Of a DNA stretch of 64,000 bases, positions 53,086 to 62,985 are shown one piece after another. The notes beneath the pieces are model-generated. The model did no database searches and was not told the DNA's origin. It saw nothing but the letters and a program-made list of their open reading frames with translations. Each line of letters starts with the position of its first letter. The stretch's first letter is position 1. The position numbers and the translations under genes were made by a program. The DNA comes from Pantoea cypripedii (lineage in GTDB: Bacteria; Pseudomonadota; Gammaproteobacteria; Enterobacterales; Enterobacteriaceae), in the NCBI RefSeq assembly GCF_011395035.1, contig NZ_CP024768.1, positions 4,132,436-4,196,435 on the forward strand, written 5' to 3'.

Positions 53086-54219
53086 ATGAGTCAGTCAATG
53101 CGTAAGATCTGGAAAACCAAGCTGTTGGATAAGGCGATTGTTATTCACAATTTAGTGAAGCGGCATCAGGTTGAAACATCCGTCGATCTTTCAGCATTGC
53201 GTCCAGCGCACATTCTCATTTTCTCGACTACCGCACTGGGCGACTTTCTTTTTAACACCCCAGCGATTCGTGCCGTTCGCCAACGCTATCCTGACGCAAT
53301 CATTACACTCGTTGCCCATCAGAAATTCGCTGAGTTTCTCCAGGAAGGTGATGACTGGGATAATCTGGTGTTCTGGAACAATAAAGCCATAACCATTCCC
53401 GGCTTGCTGAAGCAATTAAAATCGTTCCCAAAAGCTGAGCTGGCTTTATTGCTGCATTCGCATGAGCCTTATGATTATTTATCCGCGATCATGGCTGGAG
53501 CAAAATACATTATCAAGGATAACTATAAGGACAATGTACCACTGCGCGATAAATGGCTTATTGATTACATTATTGCATTCAAAGGTCATATTATTGAGCG
53601 TAAACTTCAATTAGTTCAGGCTTTGGGCTGTGACGTTTCCGATATAGAAATGAAACTCCCCCTTCGGGTCGCAGAAAAACAGGTGCTCTCTTCACCAACG
53701 ATAGGTTTGCAGCTTGGTGCTTCAACGCCGGAACGTTGCTGGGCACCAGAAAATTTTGCCACCATGACTCATCAGCTTCTTGATCATTATACGAATTTGT
53801 CTTTTATGTTGATCGGCGGTCCCGGTGATAAAGGCAGAGCTGAATCCTTTATCAATCTTATCCCTGAGCAATATCATGATCGCATTCTTAATCGGGTCGG
53901 TGAGACTTCTCTACCCGAATTATGCACACTGATTAATGATTTTGATCTGTTGGTGACCGGCGACACCGGCCCTTTGCACATCGCCGTCACTGTAAAAACC
54001 CCGACCTTAGGATTATTCGTCACGGCGAACCCTTATGCTACCGGTGCGCTGCAAAACCCCGAGTTGCACCATATGATTTATATCGGGCGTCAGAAATCAC
54101 AGGATCATCTGGCGCACATCATGGATGTCATTAAACCCGAGAGAGTTGCTGAGCAGGTAGAACGAATTCTCAGCAAAATTCGTCCCGGAATGCCACTGGC
54201 GGAAAAACCTCACGAATAA
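53086..54219 (+). CDS. glycosyltransferase family 9 protein (heptosyltransferase-like)
   Basis: 377-aa cytoplasmic GT-B enzyme, probably adding a heptose-type sugar to the LPS core. The N-terminal motif ILIFSTTALGDFLFNTPAIRAV matches the ADP-heptose transferase acceptor region, and the C-terminal LVTGDTGPLHIAVTVKTP is the GT9 nucleotide-sugar motif. It is not WaaC, WaaF or a WaaQ I can name. More A+T-rich than the core genome. The ribosome-binding site is weak (GAAG); a second ATG lies 12 nt inside. Confidence 0.78.
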   Translation: MSQSMRKIWKTKLLDKAIVIHNLVKRHQVETSVDLSALRPAHILIFSTTALGDFLFNTPAIRAVRQRYPDAIITLVAHQKFAEFLQEGDDWDNLVFWNNKAITIPGLLKQLKSFPKAELALLLHSHEPYDYLSAIMAGAKYIIKDNYKDNVPLRDKWLIDYIIAFKGHIIERKLQLVQALGCDVSDIEMKLPLRVAEKQVLSSPTIGLQLGASTPERCWAPENFATMTHQLLDHYTNLSFMLIGGPGDKGRAESFINLIPEQYHDRILNRVGETSLPELCTLINDFDLLVTGDTGPLHIAVTVKTPTLGLFVTANPYATGALQNPELHHMIYIGRQKSQDHLAHIMDVIKPERVAEQVERILSKIRPGMPLAEKPHE

Positions 54220-54384
54220 GATAATTTTCTGAATCCGACGAATTTTTTTTCCAGGCCTGATGTTATTAGCTATACTTTGTCCAGGAAAAAGAAATCATTC
54301 AGAGATGTTCATGGAATGACGGCATCTTCAGTTCAGTTAAGAATTGGAAGAGGTAATAAACATCGACAAGTTCTGGTATGTTTT

Positions 54385-55296
54385 ATGAACAGTAAGGTTT
54401 TATCAATTGTTGTCACAGCCCATAATCTGGAAGGGCATATTAAGAAAACTCTGGAAAGTATACTTCTGGCGGCTGACAACAAAGTATCTTCTTGTGAGTT
54501 GATCCTTATTGATGATGCCTCAGTCGATGGAACCAGCAATATCCTTCGTGAATTTGCGGATAAAAACGAGAACGCTTTCTATTTCCGTACAGAATTCAAA
54601 AACATCGGTAAAGTCAGAAACTTCGCCATTGATAAATGCCAAAGTGAATACATTACCATGGTCGATGGTGATGATCTGGTTTATGAAAAATCGCTGGCCC
54701 AACTGATAGATTTTCTCGAAAACAACGATGTTGATATTCTGATCTCTCCACTTTATGAAATAAAAGGTGAGATTCCACTGCTTGATAACTGGCAATGGAA
54801 GAGCCCGCAGAAGATCCTCCAGGAAGTTGCCATTGAAGAGTTTCTTATCCATAAGAAATTCCAGGGGCATTTTATTGGAAAAATAGTCAAAAAGTCTTTA
54901 TTCAGAAATTCACACTTTCCTGAATTTTACTGCTATGAAGATATTGCTCTTATTCCGGAAATATTGCATAAAGCAGAGAGCATCTATTTTTGTGAGTGGC
55001 CGTTCTACATCTATATTAAGCAACCTCATAGTCTTTCCAGTGCCTTATCAGCAGAAAAGCTTGAACTGAAAGCTAAGGCGTTATTAATGATGGATGCTGA
55101 GTTAGGCAGTGAATGGCGTCATCTTACTGCCAGCCACGTGGTTCAATTATTATATAAACATAAAAATAAGTTATCAAAAGTAGCACAGGATGCGATGTAC
55201 GCTATTCTGCAAAAAACATCGACATCAAAGTTCTTCCTTAGCTCCAGCGTAAGATTAAGTGTGAAGAAAAAATATATTTTACTTAAGTTTAAATAG
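54385..55296 (+). CDS. glycosyltransferase family 2 protein
   Basis: 303 aa from MNSKVLSIVVTAHNLEGHIKKT, a typical GT2 (GT-A) N terminus. IDDASVDGT and the metal-binding MVDGDD (DxD) are present; a CYEDIALIPEILHKAE segment is the acceptor-side motif. An in-frame TTG at 54277 would extend it, but a TATACT -10-like box at 54271-54276 suggests transcription starts after that codon. Hand count of 54901-54960 gives 20/60 G+C. Role in LPS core assembly inferred from the neighbours. Confidence 0.72.
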   Translation: MNSKVLSIVVTAHNLEGHIKKTLESILLAADNKVSSCELILIDDASVDGTSNILREFADKNENAFYFRTEFKNIGKVRNFAIDKCQSEYITMVDGDDLVYEKSLAQLIDFLENNDVDILISPLYEIKGEIPLLDNWQWKSPQKILQEVAIEEFLIHKKFQGHFIGKIVKKSLFRNSHFPEFYCYEDIALIPEILHKAESIYFCEWPFYIYIKQPHSLSSALSAEKLELKAKALLMMDAELGSEWRHLTASHVVQLLYKHKNKLSKVAQDAMYAILQKTSTSKFFLSSSVRLSVKKKYILLKFK

Positions 55297-55353
55297 TCGA
55301 TAAAGATAATCCAGCCCATAAAAATTAATGAGCCGGAATTATTGAAGGCTTAT

Positions 55354-56322
55354 TTATAACTGGAGCAGTTCGCTTAGCCTGGTATAAACTACAGCAGGTA
55401 AAACCGAAGACAAATTATTATCCTCAGCTTTCAAACTAAACTGATTCTTTCCATATCCACCAATCAGACCCGGATCTGTCGGACCGTACAACGTAATATT
55501 TGGACGATCCAGCGCTGCCGTCAGGTGGCTCAACCCCGTATCCACTGACACGACAGCACGCGCACCAGCCAGCTGGCGGGCAACCTGCTCCAGCGTCAGA
55601 CGCGGCAACACCTCTGCATGCTCAAACCCTTCCACCAGGCGCTGAGCGCGCTGATGTTCATGCTCAGCCCCCCAGGGTAACTTCACACGCAGCCCGGTTG
55701 GCTGCACTAACTCAATCAGTTCACGCCAGTGGGCTTCCGGCCAATGTTTGTTGTCACGCGTTGTCGCATGCAAAAACACCAGATATTGCCCGGCATCTTC
55801 CGCAAGCTCAGTGAGAAAATGCCCCGCGATCGCATAATCACCCTGAGTGGCTGGTTTTTCGTAGCCGAGGCTTTTTGCGAACAATTCACGCGTGCGTTCG
55901 ACCGCATGTTGCTGCTTGTTGATTTCATGGCGTTTGTCGTACCACCAGCTGGCAAAGGGTTCGCGGGCACTGCGGCTATCCTGCCCGTGTTTCACCCCTT
56001 TCGCCAGACGGGTTACCAGCGCAGCGCTTTTAATCAGCCCCTGTGCGTCAATCACCACGTCATACTCGCGTGTCTGTAACTCGCGCTTAAATAAAACGCG
56101 TTCTTCGCGTTGCTGGCTGCCAAACCAATGCTTACGCCAGCGACGAATCGCCACCGGCAGCACTTTATCCACCGCCGGATGCCATGCCGGGATTTGGGCA
56201 AAATTTTCTTCCACAACCCAATCAAAACGAATGCCAGGAATCGCCTGCATTGCATCGGTCAACGCAGGCAGTGAGTGCAGGACATCGCCCATAGAGGAAG
56301 TTTTAACAATCAGGACGTGCAT
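55354..56322 (-). CDS. waaC: LPS heptosyltransferase I
   Basis: Adds the first L-glycero-D-manno-heptose to Kdo2-lipid A. 322 aa (E. coli 319). N-terminal VLIVKTSSMGDVLHSLPAL (acceptor loop with catalytic D13), HGQDSRSAREP, and the GT9 C-terminal VSVDTGLSHLTAALDRPNITLYGPTDP. It starts 2 nt after the waaF stop. Confidence 0.97.
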   Translation of the reverse strand: MHVLIVKTSSMGDVLHSLPALTDAMQAIPGIRFDWVVEENFAQIPAWHPAVDKVLPVAIRRWRKHWFGSQQREERVLFKRELQTREYDVVIDAQGLIKSAALVTRLAKGVKHGQDSRSAREPFASWWYDKRHEINKQQHAVERTRELFAKSLGYEKPATQGDYAIAGHFLTELAEDAGQYLVFLHATTRDNKHWPEAHWRELIELVQPTGLRVKLPWGAEHEHQRAQRLVEGFEHAEVLPRLTLEQVARQLAGARAVVSVDTGLSHLTAALDRPNITLYGPTDPGLIGGYGKNQFSLKAEDNNLSSVLPAVVYTRLSELLQL

Positions 56323-56324
56323 GT

Positions 56325-57368
56325 TTACTCCTGCGCCGCGTTGAGCAAAGCGCTTAATTCCTGATGCACGCGCGCGGGCTGAATGTCGATCAGGCTTTGA
56401 TGATAGCCCTGTTCGGCATCGCCTTTGCGGACCTTATGATAACCCGTGATCAGGCGAATAACGCGTGCCTGATGCGACAGTGGCGGGGTGAAATCGGGGC
56501 TGCTGGGGCCATACAACGCGACCAGCGGGCGGTTAAGCGCCGCTGCAATATGCATCAAACCGGAATCATTGCTGACGACCGCAGCACAGTTCGCCAGCAG
56601 AATGACCGCCTGCTCCAGCTGAGTTTCGCCCGCCAGGTTTTTACAGTGCGAACGAGCCACTTCTGGCAGGGTCTGAATAATGGTATCGCCAGTCTCGCGA
56701 TCTTTGGCCGAACCAAACAACACCACCTGATAACCTTCACCGATCAGCTGTTCCGCCAGCGCAGCGTAATGATAATGCGGCCAGCGTTTTGCCGGACCAA
56801 ACTCAGCACCCGGGCAGAAACCAATCGCCGGACGATCGGCAGAGAGCGCAAATTGTGCAGCCGTCATGCGCTTCTCTTCTTCCTCCACCCTGAGCTGCGG
56901 CCACAACAAGGGTTGCGGCAACTGTTGCGCCGCAGCCACGGGTTTGTCGTAGCCCAGCGCCACATAACGCTCAACCATCAGCGGAAACGCGGCTTTATCC
57001 AGCACGCGCACATCATTCAGCACACCGTAGCGCATCTCGCCACGCCAGCCGATGCGGCGTTTGATACCGGCAAAGAACGGTACCAGTGCCGATTTAAAGG
57101 AGTTCGGCAGCACGTAAGCGCGATCATAACCACTGGCCTGCAAGGTTTTGCCCAGCCGACGTCGCTCACCCAGCGCCAGTGCGCCGTGACCGAGCGGCAT
57201 CGCCAGTGCCTGATTGACTTCCGGCATACGTGACAGCAGCGGTCGGCACCAGGCGGGTGCCATTACATCAATAACCGCCTCAGGATGCTCAGCCTTGAGC
57301 GTGCGATAGAGACTTTGCGACATCATCATATCGCCGACCCAGGACGGGCCAATAACCAGAATTTTCAT
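56325..57368 (-). CDS. waaF: LPS heptosyltransferase II
   Basis: Adds the second heptose of the inner core. 347 aa (E. coli 348). ILVIGPSWVGDMMMSQSLYR at the N terminus, FCPGAEFGPAKRWP in the middle, and SNDSGLMHIAAALNRPLVALYGPSSP at the C-terminal donor site. 17 nt after hldD, 2 nt before waaC; the operon is hldD-waaF-waaC. Confidence 0.97.
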   Translation of the reverse strand: MKILVIGPSWVGDMMMSQSLYRTLKAEHPEAVIDVMAPAWCRPLLSRMPEVNQALAMPLGHGALALGERRRLGKTLQASGYDRAYVLPNSFKSALVPFFAGIKRRIGWRGEMRYGVLNDVRVLDKAAFPLMVERYVALGYDKPVAAAQQLPQPLLWPQLRVEEEEKRMTAAQFALSADRPAIGFCPGAEFGPAKRWPHYHYAALAEQLIGEGYQVVLFGSAKDRETGDTIIQTLPEVARSHCKNLAGETQLEQAVILLANCAAVVSNDSGLMHIAAALNRPLVALYGPSSPDFTPPLSHQARVIRLITGYHKVRKGDAEQGYHQSLIDIQPARVHQELSALLNAAQE

Positions 57369-57385
57369 CGCTGCTGCCGGTTTCC

Positions 57386-58318
57386 TTATGCGTTACGGTT
57401 CAGCCAGGCCATATATTCCGCGACACCGACGGCCACGGTTTTGAACGGTTTGTCATAACCTGCGGCGCGCAGTTTCGTCAGATCCGCCTGGGTATACGCC
57501 TGGTAACGGCCTTTCAGCTTGTCCGGGAACGGGATGTATTCAATCTCGCCTTGCTGATGGAATTTCAGCACCGCATCGGCCACTTCCTGGAAAGATTCCG
57601 CGCGGCCGGTACCACAGTTGTAAATGCCGGAGATACCGTTTTCCCAGCACCACAGATTTACCGCAGCAACGTCATCAACGTGGATAAAGTCGCGGCGGAA
57701 ATCATCACTGCCTTCGAACAGCTTGGGGTTCTCGCCATTGCTGATTTGCGTGTTGAGGTGGAAAGCCACACTCGCCATGCTGCCTTTATGGCCTTCACGC
57801 GGGCCGTAGACGTTAAAGTAACGGAAACCACACACCGGCGAATCCGCTTCCGGCAGAATCTGACGGACATAATGGTCAAACAACATTTTGGAGTAGCCAT
57901 AAACATTCAGCGGCTGCTCGTATTGACGCTCTTCGATGAAGTTGTCGTTGCGACCGCCATAAGTGGCTGCGGAAGAGGCATACAGGAACGGAATGCCACG
58001 GTCGAGGCAGAAATGCAGCAGATCTTTGGAATACTGATAGTTGTTATCCATCATGTACTTGCCGTCCCATTCCGTGGTCGACGAACAGGCACCCTCGTGG
58101 AAGACCGCTTCGATCGGCCCCAGATCTTCACCTGACATGATGTAGCTGAGGAATTCCTCTTTATCCATGTAATCAGAGATGTCCAGATCCGCCAGATTCA
58201 CGAACTTGGTGCCATCCTTCAGATTATCCACGACCAGAATGTCGGTATGACCGCGATCGTTCAACGCCTTGACGATGTTGCTGCCAATCATGCCAGCGCC
58301 ACCTGTTACGATAATCAT
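57386..58318 (-). CDS. hldD: ADP-L-glycero-D-manno-heptose 6-epimerase
   Basis: Last step of ADP-heptose synthesis, feeding WaaC and WaaF encoded downstream. 310 aa short-chain dehydrogenase family: GGAGMIG (6-12) binds NADP, and Y140-xxx-K144 (YGYSK) is catalytic. First gene of the operon, divergent from kbl across ~230 bp. In E. coli hldD has a heat-shock promoter; none was assigned here. Confidence 0.98.
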   Translation of the reverse strand: MIIVTGGAGMIGSNIVKALNDRGHTDILVVDNLKDGTKFVNLADLDISDYMDKEEFLSYIMSGEDLGPIEAVFHEGACSSTTEWDGKYMMDNNYQYSKDLLHFCLDRGIPFLYASSAATYGGRNDNFIEERQYEQPLNVYGYSKMLFDHYVRQILPEADSPVCGFRYFNVYGPREGHKGSMASVAFHLNTQISNGENPKLFEGSDDFRRDFIHVDDVAAVNLWCWENGISGIYNCGTGRAESFQEVADAVLKFHQQGEIEYIPFPDKLKGRYQAYTQADLTKLRAAGYDKPFKTVAVGVAEYMAWLNRNA

Positions 58319-58549
58319 GTGCTTTGCCTTTAAACAGTTGAGGTGAAACAGGAGGTTTCACCCACGAATACTTATCATCATAACATTTCAGCCCGTACCA
58401 GACAGCCAGATGACTCCGTAACCCCGGCATATTTCCTGCCCGCAGCGTGAACTATGCTGCAAAACAGAGATTTCATTGGCTGAAACGTCGTTAAACCGCT
58501 TTTCGATCAGTAATATGTGCCAAAATTTTGCTATCTGAGGAGCAGAATC

Positions 58550-59746
58550 ATGTCCGATCAATTTTATTCGCAAATCCAGCAGCAACTTGAGACAACGCGC
58601 CAGGATGGATTGTTCAAACAGGAACGCACCATTACCTCGGCACAGCAGCCTGAAATCAGCGTGGCTGATGGTCAGAGGGTCATCAATTTTTGCGCCAATA
58701 ATTATCTGGGTCTGGCAAACCATCCAACGCTGATTCAGGCAGCCAAAGAAGGGATGGATTCCCACGGTTTCGGCATGGCCTCAGTGCGCTTCATCTGCGG
58801 TACCCAGGATATCCACCAGCAGCTGGAAGGCAAACTGGCGGACTTCCTCGGTATGGAAGCTGCCATTCTGTTCTCCTCCTGTTTTGATGCCAACGGTGGT
58901 CTGTTTGAAACTCTGCTGGGTGCGGAAGATGCCATCATCTCTGATGCGCTCAATCATGCTTCGATCATTGATGGCGTTCGTCTGTGCAAAGCGCAGCGTT
59001 ATCGCTATGCCAATAACGATATGAACGAACTGCGCGCGCGGCTCCAGGAAGCACGGGATAAAGGCGCGCGCCATATCCTGATCGCCACCGATGGCGTGTT
59101 TTCCATGGATGGTGTGATTGCCAACCTGCAGGGGATTTGCGACCTGGCGGATGAGTTTGATGCGCTGGTGATGGTCGATGATTCACACGCCGTCGGTTTT
59201 GTCGGTGCCTGTGGGCGTGGCACCCATGAGTATTGCCACGTGATGGGCCGCGTCGACATTCTGACCGGCACCCTGGGCAAAGCGCTGGGCGGCGCATCTG
59301 GCGGTTATGTCGCGGCGAAAAAAGAGGTGGTGGAGTGGCTGCGTCAGCGTTCACGTCCTTACCTGTTTTCCAACTCACTGGCCCCGGCGATAGTGGCCGC
59401 TTCGCTGCGGGTGCTGGAAATGCTGAGTGAAGGCGATGGCCTGCGCCAGCGTCTGTGGGAAAACGCGCGCTACTTCCGCGAACAAATGACCGCCGCCGGA
59501 TTTACCCTGGCGGGTGCCGATCACGCCATCATTCCGGTGATGCTTGGCGATGCGAAGGTGGCACAGGAGTTTGCCAGCCTGTTGCAACGCGAAGGCATTT
59601 ACGTGACTGGCTTCTTCTACCCGGTGGTGCCCAAAGGCCAGGCACGTATTCGCACCCAGATTTCTGCCGGCCATACCCAGGCACAGCTGGAGCAGGCGGT
59701 AGCAGCCTTTACCCGTATTGGTCAGCAGCTGGGCGTCATCGCCTGA
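58550..59746 (+). CDS. kbl: 2-amino-3-ketobutyrate CoA ligase
   Basis: PLP enzyme that cleaves 2-amino-3-ketobutyrate with CoA to glycine and acetyl-CoA. 398 aa from MSDQFYSQIQQQLE, the E. coli length. VMVDDSHAVGFVG and GTLGKALGGASGG (PLP lysine) are intact. 10 nt upstream of tdh; together they degrade threonine. Confidence 0.97.
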   Translation: MSDQFYSQIQQQLETTRQDGLFKQERTITSAQQPEISVADGQRVINFCANNYLGLANHPTLIQAAKEGMDSHGFGMASVRFICGTQDIHQQLEGKLADFLGMEAAILFSSCFDANGGLFETLLGAEDAIISDALNHASIIDGVRLCKAQRYRYANNDMNELRARLQEARDKGARHILIATDGVFSMDGVIANLQGICDLADEFDALVMVDDSHAVGFVGACGRGTHEYCHVMGRVDILTGTLGKALGGASGGYVAAKKEVVEWLRQRSRPYLFSNSLAPAIVAASLRVLEMLSEGDGLRQRLWENARYFREQMTAAGFTLAGADHAIIPVMLGDAKVAQEFASLLQREGIYVTGFFYPVVPKGQARIRTQISAGHTQAQLEQAVAAFTRIGQQLGVIA

Positions 59747-59756
59747 GGAGCCGGGA

Positions 59757-60785
59757 ATGAAAGCACTCGCAAAATTAAAAGCGGAAGAAGGCATCTGGAT
59801 GGTGACAGATGCGCCGATTCCGGAACCCGGCCATAACGACCTGCTGATAAAAATCCGTAAGACCGCGATTTGTGGCACCGATGTCCATATCTACAACTGG
59901 GACGACTGGTCACGGAAAACCATCCCGGTACCGATGATCACCGGCCATGAATACGTTGGCGAAGTGGTGGCGATCGGACAGGAGGTGAAAGGTTTCGCCA
60001 TCGGCGACCGTGTCTCGGGCGAAGGCCATATCACCTGCGGCCACTGCCGAAACTGCCGTGCCGGGCGTACCCATCTGTGCCGTAATACTGTCGGCGTGGG
60101 TGTTAATCGTCAGGGATGTTTTGCCGAATATCTGGTCATCCCGGCCTACAACGCCTTCAAGATCCCGGACAACATCTCCGACGAACTGGCGGCTATTTTC
60201 GATCCCTTCGGCAATGCGGTACATACTGCGCTGTCGTTTGATCTGGTGGGCGAAGATGTGCTGATTTCCGGTGCTGGCCCCATCGGCATCATGGCCGCCG
60301 CCGTGTGCAAACATGTCGGCGCACGCAATGTGGTCATCACCGACATCAATGAATACCGCCTCAACCTGGCGCGTAACATGGGCGTAACGCGCGCCGTGAA
60401 CGTGGCGCAGGAGAATTTGCCTGCGGTGATGGCTTCGCTGGGAATGACCGAAGGCTTTGATGTCGGGCTGGAGATGTCCGGCGCACCCCCGGCCTTTCGT
60501 AGCATGCTGGAAGTGATGAATCACGGTGGTCGTATCGCGCTGCTCGGTATCCCGCCGGGTGAGATGGCGATTGACTGGAATCAGGTGATTTTCAAGGGAC
60601 TGTTTATTAAAGGGATCTATGGTCGTGAGATGTTTGAAACCTGGTACAAAATGGCGGCGCTGATCCAATCCGGCCTCGATCTTACCCCCATCATCACCCA
60701 CCGTTTCCCTATTGATGAGTTCCAGCAGGGCTTTGATGAGATGCGTTCCGGCCACTCAGGTAAAGTGATACTGAGCTGGGATTAA
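59757..60785 (+). CDS. tdh: L-threonine 3-dehydrogenase
   Basis: Zinc alcohol dehydrogenase-family enzyme oxidising threonine to 2-amino-3-ketobutyrate, the substrate of Kbl. 342 aa (E. coli 341; one residue extra near position 15). Catalytic zinc C39 in KTAICGTDVH and the TGHEYVGEV histidine; structural zinc CGHCRNCRAGRTHLC; NAD motif GAGPIGIMAAAV. Start follows GAGGAG. Confidence 0.97.
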   Translation: MKALAKLKAEEGIWMVTDAPIPEPGHNDLLIKIRKTAICGTDVHIYNWDDWSRKTIPVPMITGHEYVGEVVAIGQEVKGFAIGDRVSGEGHITCGHCRNCRAGRTHLCRNTVGVGVNRQGCFAEYLVIPAYNAFKIPDNISDELAAIFDPFGNAVHTALSFDLVGEDVLISGAGPIGIMAAAVCKHVGARNVVITDINEYRLNLARNMGVTRAVNVAQENLPAVMASLGMTEGFDVGLEMSGAPPAFRSMLEVMNHGGRIALLGIPPGEMAIDWNQVIFKGLFIKGIYGREMFETWYKMAALIQSGLDLTPIITHRFPIDEFQQGFDEMRSGHSGKVILSWD

Positions 60786-60862
60786 TTTTCGTCGGCGATA
60801 GCGCCCTGACTTCCTAAACGGTATAAAGGGCGCTTCACTTAGCAATTCAGTCTGGATGTGAC

Positions 60863-61969
60863 ATGCGCATTTTAATGATTATTGATGGTTTACCGGGCGG
60901 CGGCGCAGAGAAAGTGGTGCTGACCCTTAGCGAATCGATTCATAAAATGGGGCACCACGTCACCCTCTACTCACTGGATGAAACCTGCGCCTATGCCCTG
61001 CCGGAAGGGGTGGAATATCGGGTGATCACCCAGCACAGCAGCGCACCCTGGCGTAAGCTGACTGAGCTATCACGTCGTGCCAGAAAACTGGATGAGGTTT
61101 TACGCCAGGATGAAGCGCAAAACGGCAAATATGACCTGATCATCTCCAACCTGCACAAAACCGACCGCATTGTGGCGCGCAGCCAGGCCATTGATCGTTC
61201 ACGTTTATGGTTCTGTATTCATGGCGTGCTGTCGTCAACCTATCTCGGCCATCGTAAGGGGCTGAATTACTGGTTCAAAAAGCAGAAGATGGCAAGCATC
61301 TACCATGGCCGCAATATCACTGCCGTTTCCCAGGCTGTGCTGGACGATCTGGTCGATGTGATGGGGGTACGCACCGCAAAAACGGCGGTGATTAACAACC
61401 CCTTCGATTTACAGGCTCTGCGCCAGCGCGCGGATGAACCCTGCGATCTGGCAGGTACTGACTATCTAATCAATGTCGCGCGTATTCACCCGCAAAAACG
61501 TCAGGACCGCCTGCTGGAAGCCTTTGCCCAATCAGGCCTTGCTGACCGGGCAAAACTGGTGCTGCTGGGCACCGGTACGGAAGAACGTATTGCCGCCGCC
61601 AAACAGCTGGCGCAGAAACTGAATATCGCCGATCGCGTCCTGTTCCTCGGTTTTCAGTCCAACCCTTTCCCTTACATCAAACATGCGCGTCTGATGGTGA
61701 TGAGCTCTGACAGCGAAGGCTTTGGCAACGTGATCGTCGAATCGCTGATTTGCGGCACGCCGGTGATCAGTACGCGCTGCCCGGGTGGACCGGAGGAAAT
61801 TCTGGTGAAGGCGGGAATGGCAGATATGCTGACGCCGATTGATGCTCAGGCACTGGCCAGCAAAATGGCCGCGGTTTACGACCATTTACCGGCAATTAAT
61901 GAGCAAACTCTCAGCCTGTACGACGTGACGGCCATCAGCCGTCAGTATGTCGATTTAGCCGCCCGTTAA
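60863..61969 (+). CDS. glycosyltransferase family 4 protein, probable LPS core
   Basis: 368-aa GT-B enzyme. The N-terminal ILMIIDGLPGGGAEKVVLTL is the GT4 signature, VARIHPQKRQDRLLEAFAQS opens the second domain, and the donor-site EX7E motif is SDSEGFGNVIVESLICGTPVIS. The sugar cannot be assigned. Its 3' end overlaps the next gene (opposite strand) by 4 nt. LPS role is inferred from flanking core genes. Confidence 0.82.
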   Translation: MRILMIIDGLPGGGAEKVVLTLSESIHKMGHHVTLYSLDETCAYALPEGVEYRVITQHSSAPWRKLTELSRRARKLDEVLRQDEAQNGKYDLIISNLHKTDRIVARSQAIDRSRLWFCIHGVLSSTYLGHRKGLNYWFKKQKMASIYHGRNITAVSQAVLDDLVDVMGVRTAKTAVINNPFDLQALRQRADEPCDLAGTDYLINVARIHPQKRQDRLLEAFAQSGLADRAKLVLLGTGTEERIAAAKQLAQKLNIADRVLFLGFQSNPFPYIKHARLMVMSSDSEGFGNVIVESLICGTPVISTRCPGGPEEILVKAGMADMLTPIDAQALASKMAAVYDHLPAINEQTLSLYDVTAISRQYVDLAAR

Positions 61970-62985
61970 CGCTGCGCGAGGCGCTGCCAGGCCAGCCAGA
62001 CCGTTTCCGGCGAGATATCACTGCATTCACCCGAAGCGGTCTGCATGATTTCATACTCGCCCGACCACGGATGCCAGATTTGCGCATTGGTATCGCCAAA
62101 AAACACCACCTGCTTTTTATGCAATCCAGCCGCGATATGCATCTGGCCGCCATCGCTGCATAAAATCTGCTCGCAACAATCAAACCCGGCGATCAATTCA
62201 CGAATCGAAGCCGTGGCGTAGCGCGCCAGACGCGGGGAATCCACCATTTGCATCAGCTCATCAGCACGCGCCGCATCCCCTTTATCGTTGGGATCCAGCG
62301 CCCCCTGAGGTGACCAGAACAGCAACACGCGCGCCTGCTCATCCTGCAACAACTGACGAATAAAGGTTGCATAGGCAGCGACAGGCCAGCGTCGTTTCGG
62401 GCTGCGACTGCTGATGTGTACCCCATAGGTTACGCCAGCACCGGAGAACAATTGCGTAACCCGCGCGCTTGCCTGCGCGCGTTCCGCAGCGGAAAGATAC
62501 AGATTCACTTGCGGCACTTCAGGCGCGTTCTGGGTTAACGCGGAAAGGTAGGAATAAGTGTGTTCTACCTGGTGAGTGCCGTGAAAGTCTTGTTTCTGGA
62601 AAGGATGATCCAGCACGGCATCCGTCTGGGCAGCGCCGATAATGTTGTGTGCACCGGCCATTTTAGCCAGCCGCAGGCTGTATTTGCAGGGCACCGGGTT
62701 TGCCAGGATAGTGGCGTCGAAACGGGTTTTACGCAAGGCGAGCATGATTTTGACACGTTGCCAGTAAACTCCCAGCGTAGTCTCGTTTTTACCGCGGTGT
62801 TTCGCCTTTTTATACACAAATAACCGATCAACGTTGGGATTATTGTCCACCACATCTTCGGCGATTTTATTCACCAGCAAGGTCAGTTTAGCGTCGGGAA
62901 AGGCCTGCTTCAGACCCTCCAGCAATGGCGTGGTGCACACCATATCGCCAATGTTGTCACGCCTGATAACTAAAATATTCTTCAT
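61966..62985 (-). CDS. glycosyltransferase family 9 (heptosyltransferase-like)
   Basis: 339 aa from MKNILVIRRDNIGDMVCTTPLLEGL; that RRDNIGD motif is the GT9 acceptor loop. HISSRSPKRRWP and CSDGGQMHIAAGLHKKQVVFFGDTN form the donor side. Second heptosyltransferase-like gene outside the hldD operon. 32 extra in-frame codons upstream look unrelated. Convergent with the GT4 gene, divergent from the waaH-like gene. Confidence 0.82.
   Translation of the reverse strand: MKNILVIRRDNIGDMVCTTPLLEGLKQAFPDAKLTLLVNKIAEDVVDNNPNVDRLFVYKKAKHRGKNETTLGVYWQRVKIMLALRKTRFDATILANPVPCKYSLRLAKMAGAHNIIGAAQTDAVLDHPFQKQDFHGTHQVEHTYSYLSALTQNAPEVPQVNLYLSAAERAQASARVTQLFSGAGVTYGVHISSRSPKRRWPVAAYATFIRQLLQDEQARVLLFWSPQGALDPNDKGDAARADELMQMVDSPRLARYATASIRELIAGFDCCEQILCSDGGQMHIAAGLHKKQVVFFGDTNAQIWHPWSGEYEIMQTASGECSDISPETVWLAWQRLAQR

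Noticed and set aside
56364..57233. 289-codon open frame antisense to waaF
   Set aside because: Shadow frame of a conserved gene; no recognisable motif.
59680..59705. GGCGGTAGC inside the 3' end of kbl, resembling an ops (RfaH recruitment) element before LPS genes
   Set aside because: It lies in coding sequence for conserved residues, lacks the GTG/ATG continuation of the ops consensus and has no leader around it. Coincidence is more likely.
59910..60755. 281-codon open frame antisense to tdh
   Set aside because: Shadow frame; Tdh is intact and conserved on the plus strand.
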